11,778 bases of DNA, from NCBI GenBank assembly GCA_903644035.1, contig CAHJXG010000309.1, positions 1 to 11,778 on the forward strand, read 5' to 3'. This document shows, one piece after another, positions 1 to 6,414 of this stretch. The first letter of the stretch is position 1. The number at the start of each line of letters is the position of its first letter. The translations under genes and the position numbers were made by a program. Below the pieces are notes generated by a model, which was not told where the DNA came from, did no database searches, and saw nothing but the letters and a program-made list of their open reading frames with translations. The DNA comes from Rhodospirillales bacterium (GTDB lineage Bacteria > Pseudomonadota > Alphaproteobacteria > Acetobacterales > Acetobacteraceae).

Positions 1-699
1 CCGGGCGGCGTCTCCTTGGCATACGTCACCCCCTCGCACCAATATCCGCTCGGCGTGTCCATGTCCCAGGCCCGCCGGGCGGCGCTGCTCGCCTGGGCGG
101 TGCGCCGCGACGCCGTCATCGTCGAGGACGATTACGACAGCGAGTTCCAGTATGCCCCCGGGGCGTTGCCGGCGCTCCAGGCCGCGGACACGGCAGCCCG
201 CGTCATCTATGTCGGAACCTTTTCCAAGAACCTCATGCCCGGCATACGGCTCGGCTACCTGATCGCTCCGGAGGCGCTGAACCGGACCTTCGTCACCGCC
301 AAGTGGCTGGTCGACCGCCATTCCGACAACGTGTCGCAGTCCGTCCTGGCCGAGTTCATGGCAAGCGGCCAGTTCGGCCGGCACGTGACCCGGATGCGGA
401 CCCTCTACGCGGAGCGCAATGTCTGCCTCTCTCGATTCAGCGACAGCCTGGCACGGCATGGCGCACGGCTGTTGCCGAGCAGCGCCGGCCTTCACGCCTG
501 CGCCCTTCTGCGGCCGGACCAGGATGAGGCGGCGGTGATCGGCGCCGCCCTGCGCGCCGGCATCGGCCTGTACGGCTTGCGCAGCGCCTACCTGGGGGAA
601 CGGACCAGCCCGGGCTTGATCTTCGGGTTCGGCAACCTTGACGCCGAAGGCGTCCAGCAGGCGATGACCCGCCTCCTGCCCCTTCTCGCCCGCGCCTGA
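1..699 (+). CDS. MocR/PdxR-family transcriptional regulator, C-terminal aminotransferase-like domain (5' truncated)
   Basis: The frame is open from base 1 to the TGA at 697-699, giving 232 residues with the N-terminus outside the window. The visible part is the fold-type I aminotransferase-like domain of a GntR-MocR regulator. It has the VTPSHQYPLG stretch, the EDDYDSEF motif typical of MocR proteins, and the PLP-lysine motif GTFSKNLMPGIRLGYL, with the lysine codon at 226-228. Family members carry an N-terminal GntR winged helix, expected upstream but not seen here. They bind PLP, often with an amino-group effector, and regulate neighbouring genes rather than catalysing transamination. The gene is co-directional with the next cassette and ends 129 nt before it, so it is a candidate regulator of that cassette. 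A true class I aminotransferase is the alternative, but the motif wording favours MocR. The TTG at 16 is only an internal codon. Confidence 0.88.
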   Translation, partial: PGGVSLAYVTPSHQYPLGVSMSQARRAALLAWAVRRDAVIVEDDYDSEFQYAPGALPALQAADTAARVIYVGTFSKNLMPGIRLGYLIAPEALNRTFVTAKWLVDRHSDNVSQSVLAEFMASGQFGRHVTRMRTLYAERNVCLSRFSDSLARHGARLLPSSAGLHACALLRPDQDEAAVIGAALRAGIGLYGLRSAYLGERTSPGLIFGFGNLDAEGVQQAMTRLLPLLARA

Positions 700-727
700 C
701 CGGAACGCGGCGCGGCCGGCAGGCGAC

Positions 728-750
728 GGCTCAACCGGCGATTGGCTCAA
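728..750 (+). repeat. Direct repeat GGCTCAA x2, operator-like
   Basis: GGCTCAA occurs at 728-734 and again at 744-750, a 16-nt period, in the 129-nt gap between the MocR gene and the flavin-ferredoxin gene. The second copy sits inside ATTGGCTCAAT (741-751). Direct repeats are a known arrangement for MocR regulators. Assigning these repeats to the neighbouring MocR protein is inference. Confidence 0.4.
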
Positions 751-777
751 TGGGTATGGCGATACCGGTCCTATCGG
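744..777 (+). promoter_or_regulatory. Shared two-block regulatory motif, copy 1
   Basis: This stretch contains GGCTCAA (744-750), 12 variable bases, TACCGGTCCT (763-772), two variable bases and CGG (775-777). The same blocks recur at identical spacing at 4212-4245, and 23 of the 34 aligned positions match. Both copies lie in intergenic DNA 5' of a gene. Copy 1 also contains a dyad, CGATA-N7-TATCG (760-776). The element ends about 50 nt before the likely ATG at 829, where a promoter or operator is expected. No convincing sigma-70 -35/-10 pair is evident here. Confidence 0.5.
753..766. promoter_or_regulatory. Inverted repeat GGTAT-N4-ATACC
   Basis: This is a perfect 5-bp dyad (GGTAT 753-757, ATACC 762-766) around a 4-nt centre, inside copy 1 of the shared motif. 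ATACC-type half sites are known for the MocR regulator GabR, so an operator is plausible. Copy 2 of the shared motif does not keep the GGTAT arm, so the dyad may be incidental. Confidence 0.3.
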
Positions 778-818
778 CGCCGCGCGCGCCGCGCGATGCT
801 GAGGCGCATGAACACGCC

Positions 819-823
819 AGAGG
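819..823 (+). promoter_or_regulatory. Ribosome binding site AGAGG selecting ATG 829
   Basis: AGAGG lies 5 nt before the ATG at 829. The alternatives at 742 and 796 lack comparable signals, and GAGG before ATG 808 is only 3 nt away. The 829 start also removes an arginine-rich stretch that does not fit the family. Confidence 0.6.
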
Positions 824-828
824 CTTCA

Positions 829-2019
829 ATGGCACAGGACGACCAGGCTGTACTCGAGGTGACCGCTCGGACGAGGATCCGCCGCTTTCCTCCCCGGGGC
901 CATCACGACAAGCGCACCATCTGGGGCATCCTCGACAAGGCGGTCGTCGCGCATATCGGCTTCACCAAGGACGAGACGCCGGCCATGCTGCCGATGATCT
1001 TCTTCCGGAGGGGCGATCACGTCTACTTCCACGGCGCACAGAAGAACCGGATGTTCGGCTCGTTCACCGACCATCCACAGGTTTGCCTGACGGCGACCGT
1101 GATCGACGGCTTCGTGGCCGCGCGCGCGGCTCTGCACCACTCGATGAACTATCGCAGCGTCATCATCTACGGCACCGTCGAGGAGGTCGCTGATCCCGTC
1201 GAGAAGCTGGATGCGCTGAAGAGCCTGATCGAGCGTTTCTATCCCAACCGCTGGGACAAGATCCGCCGCCCGTCCGAGAGCGAGTTCTCGCGCGTCAGCG
1301 TCTACAGGCTGCCGATCCAGGAGGCGTCGGCCAAGATCCGCAACGCCTTCCCGCCGCCGATGCCCGAGGAGATGGACATCAACGTCTGGGCGGGAGTCGT
1401 CCCGATCGAAACGCGGATCGGTGTGCCGATCCTCGATCCCCACTCGAATCCCGACACGGCCCTCAACCAGGATTTCTCGCGGATCGCGGAAATCCTGCGC
1501 CCGTCCGACGGCGCCAATCAGCCCGGCCCACCCAAGGCGGTGAAGCTGGGAGACGAGCTGTTGGGGGATGTCCGCCAGGAGTATGTCCCGCCCGCAGAGG
1601 AGCCTGTGCCCCCGGCGCAGGCGCAGGCGGCGCCGTCCGCGAAGCCGCGGCAGGTAGAGCGCCCTGCCATGCCGCACCCGGCCGCCGAAGCCAAGACGGT
1701 CGCGACCGCCTTCATCCTTGCGGACGGATCGAGGCAGGACGTGGACGCCAAGGTGGGATTGACCCTGATGGAGGCCGCGACCGCCGCCGGCGTGCCCGGC
1801 GTCGTCGCGGAGTGCGGCGGGTCCATGGCGTGCGCCACCTGCCACGTCTACGTCGATCCGGAGTGGCTCGGCCGCCTGCCTCCTCCCGCGGCCGGGGAGT
1901 CGGGCATGCTGGACTACGTCGAGGGCGGCCGGCGAGAAGGCAGCCGTTTATCATGCCAGATCAAGGTCACCGACGACATGGAGGGCTTTCGTGCCGCCGT
2001 ACCGGAAGGACAGCGCTAG
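829..2019 (+). CDS. PNPOx-like FMN-binding split-barrel protein fused to a putidaredoxin-type [2Fe-2S] ferredoxin
   Basis: The protein has 396 residues from ATG 829. Residues about 1-220 match the pyridoxamine-5'-phosphate-oxidase-like/NimA flavin-binding family: TRTRIRRFPPRGHHDKRTI near the start, the HSMNYRSVIIYG strand, and a closing WAGVVPIETRIGVPILDP segment. A proline/alanine-rich linker follows (about 224-290). Residues about 293-396 form an adrenodoxin/putidaredoxin-type ferredoxin with ligands C329, C335, C338 and C376 (C-x5-C-x2-C-x37-C, the putidaredoxin spacing). An electron-transfer flavoprotein is expected: the ferredoxin domain would accept electrons from the downstream FAD reductase and reduce the FMN domain or its substrate. 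The substrate is unknown. No signal peptide is seen, so it is probably cytoplasmic. Domain identities are secure; the role of the fusion is inference. Known PNPOx fusions with Fer2 usually carry an FNR module between them, and none is present here. Confidence 0.88.
   Translation: MAQDDQAVLEVTARTRIRRFPPRGHHDKRTIWGILDKAVVAHIGFTKDETPAMLPMIFFRRGDHVYFHGAQKNRMFGSFTDHPQVCLTATVIDGFVAARAALHHSMNYRSVIIYGTVEEVADPVEKLDALKSLIERFYPNRWDKIRRPSESEFSRVSVYRLPIQEASAKIRNAFPPPMPEEMDINVWAGVVPIETRIGVPILDPHSNPDTALNQDFSRIAEILRPSDGANQPGPPKAVKLGDELLGDVRQEYVPPAEEPVPPAQAQAAPSAKPRQVERPAMPHPAAEAKTVATAFILADGSRQDVDAKVGLTLMEAATAAGVPGVVAECGGSMACATCHVYVDPEWLGRLPPPAAGESGMLDYVEGGRREGSRLSCQIKVTDDMEGFRAAVPEGQR
1980..1984 (+). promoter_or_regulatory. 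Internal ribosome binding site GGAGG before GTG 1991
   Basis: GGAGG, inside the last codons of the flavin-ferredoxin gene, sits 6 nt before a GTG at 1991 that opens the reductase frame. This is the best Shine-Dalgarno signal for that gene and would couple the two translations through a 29-nt overlap. The sequence also encodes Met-Glu-Gly, so it could be coincidental. Confidence 0.45.
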
Positions 2020-3364
2020 CCCCACCGAGAGCGGCGCAAGCGTCAAACCCGCCCTGCCCCGTGGGCGTGCCACCTGGCTGCGCCGGGTGCCCACAGGCCT
2101 GCGCGCCACCCGTGCGGACGTGAACCCGAGCCGTGTCATCATCGTGGGCGCAAGTCACGGTGGCGTCCAGCTCGCCGCAAGCCTGCGCCTTGACGGCTTC
2201 GACGGCCGTATCGCGCTGATCGAGCGGGAGGCTGGCCTGCCATACCAGCGTCCGCCCCTGTCAAAAGCATTCATGAAGGGTGCGGAGGCGGCATCGTTCC
2301 CGCTCCGTCCATTCAGCTTTTACGCAGCCAATGCGATTGAGCTGCTGTCCGGACTGTCGGTCACAAGCATCGAGCGCGGTCCGAAGCTGGTCCGGACGTC
2401 CGATGGCGCGGACCACGCCTACGACCACCTCGTCATTGCCTGCGGCGGCCGGAACGTCGTGCCGCCGCTCCCTGGCCTGGCGTGCCGCGGCATCTACACT
2501 CTTCGCACGCGCAATGATGCCATCGCGCTCCGCGACGCGCTGACGCAGGTCCGCAGGGTCGCGGTGATCGGCGGCGGCTTCATCGGGTTGGAGTTCGCCG
2601 CCGTCGCGCGAGGGCTTGGGATCGACGTGACGGTGATCGAAGCGGCAGCCCGGCTGATGGCGCGGATCGTCTCGCCGGCGATCTCCGGCATCTTCCTGGA
2701 TAGGCATCGCAACAGCGGCGTGACAGTCCTTCTCGGCACGCCCGCGGCCGGGGTGATCGACGATGGCGCCGGCCGCGCGTCCGGCGTGCGCCTGGCCGAT
2801 GGCCGGATCGTCGAGGCCGATGCCGTGCTCGTCGCCGCAGGCGTCAGGCCCGAGACGGACATTGCGGAAGCGGCGGGACTGGCGCTTGACGACGGCATCG
2901 CCGTGGACGGTTCACTGACGACAAGCGATCCCTCGATCTCCGCCATCGGCGACTGCGCATCGTTCCCCGTGGCCGGCACTGGATCCCGCATCCGCCTGGA
3001 GTCCGTTCAGGCGGCGAGCGATCAGGCGCGCGCCGTCTCGCAGCGCCTGACCGGCAGGCCGGCGGAGTACGCCGCCATCCCTTGGTTCTGGAGCGACCAG
3101 GGGCCATTCAAGCTGCAGATTGCGGGTCTGGCGGCGGGAACGGACGCCAGCGTCACGACGACGCCCATGCCCGGGCAGACGGCGGTGTTCTGCTTCGCAG
3201 ACGGCACCCTGAAAGCGGTCGAGACCGTAAACGCGCCAGGCGAGCACTTGGGGGCACGCAAGCTCCTGGGGGCCGGCAAGCCCGTTTCGCTGGCCCAACT
3301 GGAGCGGGAGTCGTTCAGCATCCGAGCCACGCTGGCGACGCTTGCCGACCGGCCGGTTCGATGA
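1991..3364 (+). CDS. FAD-dependent NAD(P)H:ferredoxin reductase (BphA4/putidaredoxin reductase type)
   Basis: The protein oxidises NAD(P)H and passes electrons through FAD to a [2Fe-2S] ferredoxin, most likely the one fused in the preceding gene. From GTG 1991 it has 457 residues. The FAD-binding motif VIIVGASHGG lies at about 49-58 and the RPPLSK motif at 87-92. The NAD motif GGGFIG is at 194-199, the second FAD motif with G320-D321 sits in SAIGDC, and the C-terminal domain carries the typical PWFWSDQGPFKLQIAG. All domains of the family are present. The start is uncertain. GTG 1991 has a strong GGAGG but adds a 43-residue basic N-terminus. GTG 2120 (414 residues) starts right at the Rossmann fold, as is usual, but has no visible ribosome binding site. 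The gene overlaps or closely follows the ferredoxin fusion and ends 6 nt before the SDR, so co-transcription is very likely. Confidence 0.88.
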   Translation: MPPYRKDSASPTESGASVKPALPRGRATWLRRVPTGLRATRADVNPSRVIIVGASHGGVQLAASLRLDGFDGRIALIEREAGLPYQRPPLSKAFMKGAEAASFPLRPFSFYAANAIELLSGLSVTSIERGPKLVRTSDGADHAYDHLVIACGGRNVVPPLPGLACRGIYTLRTRNDAIALRDALTQVRRVAVIGGGFIGLEFAAVARGLGIDVTVIEAAARLMARIVSPAISGIFLDRHRNSGVTVLLGTPAAGVIDDGAGRASGVRLADGRIVEADAVLVAAGVRPETDIAEAAGLALDDGIAVDGSLTTSDPSISAIGDCASFPVAGTGSRIRLESVQAASDQARAVSQRLTGRPAEYAAIPWFWSDQGPFKLQIAGLAAGTDASVTTTPMPGQTAVFCFADGTLKAVETVNAPGEHLGARKLLGAGKPVSLAQLERESFSIRATLATLADRPVR

Positions 3365-3370
3365 GGACTC

Positions 3371-4162
3371 ATGACGATGAACCATGATCTCAGGGGTCGT
3401 CGGGCCCTCGTCACGGGCGCTGGTGGAGTGATCGGCCGCTGGCTGGTGGAGACGCTTCACGAGGCGGGCGCGACCGTGGCGGCCAGCGACTCGCGTCAGC
3501 AGGCCCTCGATGAGCTCGCCTCAGACTTTCCCCTGGGATCAGACAGCTTCACCGTGCACGCCGATCTGACGGATGAAGCATCGATCAAGCAGCTTGCCGA
3601 CATCGTGGCGCGGCGCTGGGGTGCTGCGGACATTCTTGTCAACAATGCCGGCATCTATCCTTCAAACTTTCTTCTCGATACGTCCACTGCTGAGTTCGAC
3701 CGGGTTTTCGCCGTGAACCTGCGCGCCCCGTTCATTCTCACCCGTGAGGTTGCCACCGCCATGGTGCGGCAGTCCGTCAAAGGGGCAATCGTCAACATCT
3801 CCTCTGGCGCGTCGCGCGCCATGCGGCGGACGCTCGCTCCCTATTGCCCCTCCAAGACGGCGCTCGACCGGCTGACCAAGGGATTCGCGCTCGAACTTGC
3901 GGAGTATGGCATCCGGGTCAACGCGCTGGAGCCCGGTTTCACGGCGGGCTCCAGCGTCAGCCCCCTCACGCCGGCCTATGTCGAGAGCATGATCGCCCAT
4001 ATTCCGCTCGCCCGGCCGACGTCCAAACCGGATGTGGGTCAAGCTCTGCTCTATCTTGTCAGCGACGCCTCCTCGTTCGTCACCGGCGCAACGCTGTCGG
4101 TAGACGGCGGTGGCTCGATTGGACCGCTTGCGGTGCACCAGGAGAAAAAGAGCGCGCTCTGA
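3371..4162 (+). CDS. Short-chain dehydrogenase/reductase (classical SDR)
   Basis: This is an NAD(P)(H)-dependent oxidoreductase of 263 residues, normal for classical SDRs. It has the cofactor motif TGAGGVIG at 15-22, NNAG at 91-94, and the catalytic tetrad N116, S145, Y158, K162 with the usual 13-residue Ser-Tyr spacing. The C-terminus has the SVDGGGS signature. The substrate cannot be read from sequence; such enzymes interconvert alcohols and ketones. A GAGG lies 4 nt before ATG 3371, and ATG 3377 is an alternative start. It follows the reductase by 6 nt, so it is the third gene of the redox cassette. By eye it uses A/T at third positions more often than the transport genes downstream, which may reflect a different history. 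Confidence 0.9.
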   Translation: MTMNHDLRGRRALVTGAGGVIGRWLVETLHEAGATVAASDSRQQALDELASDFPLGSDSFTVHADLTDEASIKQLADIVARRWGAADILVNNAGIYPSNFLLDTSTAEFDRVFAVNLRAPFILTREVATAMVRQSVKGAIVNISSGASRAMRRTLAPYCPSKTALDRLTKGFALELAEYGIRVNALEPGFTAGSSVSPLTPAYVESMIAHIPLARPTSKPDVGQALLYLVSDASSFVTGATLSVDGGGSIGPLAVHQEKKSAL

Positions 4163-4211
4163 CCAGGTTTGGAGGCCGGGCCGGGTTCCGTTGCTCAATC
4201 CCCTGCGGGCT

Positions 4212-4245
4212 GGCTCAAGAGATGCGCGCTTACCGGTCCTTGCGG
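4212..4245 (+). promoter_or_regulatory. Shared two-block regulatory motif, copy 2
   Basis: GGCTCAA (4212-4218), 12 bases, TACCGGTCCT (4231-4240), two bases, CGG (4243-4245). The blocks and spacing are the same as at 744-777. It lies in the 265-nt gap between the SDR and the family 5 binding protein, about 180 nt before the latter's ATG and just upstream of a candidate -10 element. A related GCTCAAT occurs at 4193-4199. Confidence 0.5.
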
Positions 4246-4270
4246 CCGGCGCCCTGCTGTTCGCTAAAAT
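4240..4270 (+). promoter_or_regulatory. Candidate sigma-70-like promoter for the family 5 binding protein
   Basis: TAAAAT (4265-4270) matches five of six positions of a TATAAT -10 box and sits in one of the few AT-rich patches in this DNA. The best -35 candidate is TTGCGG (4240-4245) at a long 19-nt spacing, so the call is weak. Transcription from here would give a leader of roughly 150 nt. Confidence 0.28.
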
Positions 4271-4279
4271 TGAGCCAAT
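4269..4279 (-). promoter_or_regulatory. Inverted copy of the ATTGGCTCAAT box over the candidate -10
   Basis: ATTGAGCCAAT at 4269-4279 is the exact reverse complement of ATTGGCTCAAT at 741-751 before the redox cassette. It overlaps the end of the candidate -10 box and the likely start of transcription, a typical repressor position. The 11-base identity between two intergenic regions is seen directly; its function is inferred. Confidence 0.4.
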
Positions 4280-4414
4280 GCAACCGGACGGAGACTGCCA
4301 TGGCTGGAAACGGCAGGCTTTCGGCAAGAAGGCGGTTCTGCGTCCTGTGCCTCCCGGTCCGGGACGCCGCGGCCAGGGAAGTGTTCCCCGAAGCTTCGGC
4401 AGGGTTCCCCATGC

Positions 4415-4420
4415 AAAGGG
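4415..4420 (+). promoter_or_regulatory. Ribosome binding site AAAGGG selecting ATG 4428
   Basis: AAAGGG lies 7 nt before ATG 4428, the start that places the twin-arginine motif at residues 4-5. The in-frame ATG at 4278 would bury that motif about 50 residues inside the protein. Confidence 0.55.
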
Positions 4421-4427
4421 CAAGGCG

Positions 4428-6017
4428 ATGACCAGCCGCAGGGACATCATGCGCTCGTCGCTGGGCGCGGGCCTTGCCCTGGGATTGCCCGCCGTGGGAC
4501 GGGCGCAGCCGTCGGGCACGCTGCGCTTCGTGCCGTTGACGGACGTGCCGACACTCGATCCGCTGTTCAGTCCCGGCAGCGGCAGCCGGAACCACGGCTT
4601 CCTCGTGTTCGACACGCTCTATGGCGTCGACGAGAATTTCGACGTGCAGCCGCAAATGGTCTCAGGGCATGTCGTGGACGATGACGGCCTGACGTGGACG
4701 ATGACGCTGCGGGACGGTCTCGCGTTCCATGACGGCGAGCCGGTCCGGGCGCGGGACGTGATCGCCAGCCTGCGGCGCTGGGCCGCGCGCGACGCGTTCG
4801 GCGCCTACCTGTTCGGCGTCGTGAACGAGCTGACCGGCCCTGACGACCGCACCATTCGCTGGCGGCTCAGGTCGCCCTTCCCCAAGCTGCCGCTGGCGCT
4901 GGGGAAAGCCGGCTCGATCGTCGCCTTCATCATGCCGGAACGGCTCGCGTCGACCGCCAACACGGTGCAGGTGAAGGAGATGGTGGGGAGCGGCCCGTTC
5001 CGCTTCCAGGGCGACGAGCACGTGCCGGGATCGCGCCTCGTCTACACCCGCAACCCGGCATACCAGCCTCGCCAGACCGGCGGCACCAGCCTGATTGCCG
5101 GCCCGAAGCACGTGCATTTCGACCGGGTCGAGTGGCAGGTCATCCCGGACGCCGCAACGGCGGCCGTGGCGTTGCAGCGAGGCGAGGTTGACTGGATCGA
5201 GCAGGCGCTCATCGACCTGCTGCCCACGCTGCGCGCTCGGCCATCCCTCGCGGTCAGCGAGCTTGATCCCCTGGGCAATCCCTCCCTGCTCCGCTTCAAC
5301 CATACATTGCCGCCCTTCGATAACGTGGCCATCCGCCGGGCGGTGCTGTCGGCCGTTGACCAGGCGACGTTCATGGCCGGCGTCGCGGGCGACGACCGGG
5401 CGCTGTGGCGCGACAAACTCGGCTTCTTCACTCCGGGATCGGTGATGGCAAGCGCGGAGGGGCTGGACGCGATGGCCGGGCCGCATGACGTCGCACGGGC
5501 GCGACGGGCGATCGTGGACGCCGGCTACAAGGGCGAGCGGATCGTGCTGATGGGGGCCGGGGACCTGCCGACCATCGGGCGCCTGAACGACATCGCCGCC
5601 GACCTGCTGGCCCGGCTCGGCTTCAACGTCGACCACGTCGTGCTGGACTGGGGATCGATGCTGCTGCGGATGGCGAACCGCAGCCCGACCGGGAAGGGCG
5701 GCTGGAACGTCTTCTGCGTCCATGTCCCCGGCATCACGCAGATCGACCCATCGGCCCACAATTTCCTGCGCGCCGCGGGCGACCGCGCCGTGTTCGGCTG
5801 GCCCCACGACCCGCGGCTGGAGACGATGCGCGACGCCTGGTTCAGCAGCACCACCCCGGCCGAGCAGCACGCCATCGGTGTGGCCACGCAGAGGCAGGCG
5901 TTCAGCGAGGTCCCCTACGTGCCGCTCGGCACCTTCTACCAGCCGACGGCCCACCGGAAGGAGCTGTCGGGCATGCTCAAGGGCCTGCCGCTGTTCTGGA
6001 ACATTCGCCGTGGCTGA
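4428..6017 (+). CDS. ABC transporter substrate-binding protein, family 5 (peptide/nickel type), Tat-exported
   Basis: The 529-residue periplasmic binding protein is of usual length for SBP family 5 (DppA/OppA/NikA-like). The N-terminus TSRRDIMR followed by a hydrophobic stretch and GRA-Q at 24-27 is a Tat signal peptide with a likely cut after A26. The mature protein opens with the family pattern FVPLTDVPTLDPL and the fold continues with LVFDTLYG and LTWTMTLRDGLAFHDGEPV. Later come the conserved GSGPFRF segment and the NHTLPPFDNVAIRRAVLSAVDQ region. The family binds oligopeptides, metal chelates, opines and other solutes, so the ligand cannot be named. It is not followed by its usual DppBCDF-type permeases and ATPases: the next gene is a reductase 397 nt away. 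Partners may be elsewhere, or the protein may be an orphan. Confidence 0.92.
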   Translation: MTSRRDIMRSSLGAGLALGLPAVGRAQPSGTLRFVPLTDVPTLDPLFSPGSGSRNHGFLVFDTLYGVDENFDVQPQMVSGHVVDDDGLTWTMTLRDGLAFHDGEPVRARDVIASLRRWAARDAFGAYLFGVVNELTGPDDRTIRWRLRSPFPKLPLALGKAGSIVAFIMPERLASTANTVQVKEMVGSGPFRFQGDEHVPGSRLVYTRNPAYQPRQTGGTSLIAGPKHVHFDRVEWQVIPDAATAAVALQRGEVDWIEQALIDLLPTLRARPSLAVSELDPLGNPSLLRFNHTLPPFDNVAIRRAVLSAVDQATFMAGVAGDDRALWRDKLGFFTPGSVMASAEGLDAMAGPHDVARARRAIVDAGYKGERIVLMGAGDLPTIGRLNDIAADLLARLGFNVDHVVLDWGSMLLRMANRSPTGKGGWNVFCVHVPGITQIDPSAHNFLRAAGDRAVFGWPHDPRLETMRDAWFSSTTPAEQHAIGVATQRQAFSEVPYVPLGTFYQPTAHRKELSGMLKGLPLFWNIRRG

Positions 6018-6414
6018 CGCGGCTTGACCAACCCAGCCATCCCCCGGCCGCTCGCCGGCCTGAAGGCGTTGCGGCCGCCGATCTCCCCGCCACCAGCTCT
6101 GGACGGGCGGCACGCGCGTTGACGTCGACCTTGCTGCCCGATGCGAGCCCTCGCCTGGCAGGATCGGCCGGGCGTCGCGCAGGCGCAGCACTCGCCGCAT
6201 GGCCCCACCCGATTGCGCCGGGCGAGACCCATTCCGTCCGGCGCGACCCCTCTTGCGAGCCACCGCCGCTGGTCGGCGCCGCCGTGCTGCTCCACCCTGC
6301 GGCCGGATACGCGGCGGATCCGTTCCAGGTCTGGATGCGCGGCGCGACGGCGAGGACCCGATCTCCGCCGCCACCCGATATCCAGCTCAGCGTGTCGAGC
6401 ATGGGAGAACGAAA
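6018..6414. other. Intergenic region, no supported gene
   Basis: Six-frame reading gives only arginine/proline/alanine-rich translations resembling no family. The frame of the next gene stays open upstream to 6199 but is not protein-like there. A small GC hairpin, GGCCG-N5-CGGCC, lies at 6046-6060, about 30 nt after the binding-protein stop. It has no T-run, so a terminator is only possible. The shared GGCTCAA/TACCGGTCCT motif is absent. A promoter for the downstream operon probably lies here, but none can be picked by eye. Confidence 0.5.
6403..6408 (+). promoter_or_regulatory. Ribosome binding site GGGAGA selecting TTG 6415
   Basis: GGGAGA ends 6 nt before the TTG at 6415. No ATG or GTG near it is in frame with the Rossmann motif that follows, and TTG gives the canonical N-terminus LKICIFGAGAIGG. 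Confidence 0.6.

Noticed and set aside
742..828. Upstream ATG starts (742, 796, 808) for the flavin-ferredoxin fusion
   Set aside because: The added residues are arginine-rich and unlike the family, the region carries the shared motif and dyads, and ATG 829 has AGAGG at a better spacing.
2147..2167. Apparent defect in the reductase FAD motif (GASHGG instead of GxGxxG)
   Set aside because: GAS-type variants are common in ferredoxin reductases of this family and all other FAD and NAD motifs are intact.
6046..6060. Hairpin GGCCG-N5-CGGCC as a rho-independent terminator
   Set aside because: The arms are only 5 bp, no T-run follows, and such dyads are frequent in DNA of this GC content. It is mentioned only in the intergenic entry.
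4662..6374. Long antisense open frame of 570 codons opposite the family 5 binding protein
   Set aside because: Antisense frames stay open in GC-rich genes. Its translation is Arg/His/Gly/Ala-rich with no recognisable motif, while the + strand encodes a full-length known family.
6078..6391. Similar strings CCGATCTCC...CCGCCACC...AGCTC near 6078 and near 6358
   Set aside because: The match is short and gapped, of low complexity in GC-rich DNA, with no similarity in the flanks. It is not enough for a repeat or attachment-site call.
6199..6414. In-frame upstream extension of the KPR-like gene (would add 72 residues)
   Set aside because: The translation is Arg/Pro/Ala-rich with no domain, it precedes a Rossmann fold that normally starts at residue 1-5, and TTG 6415 has a good ribosome binding site.
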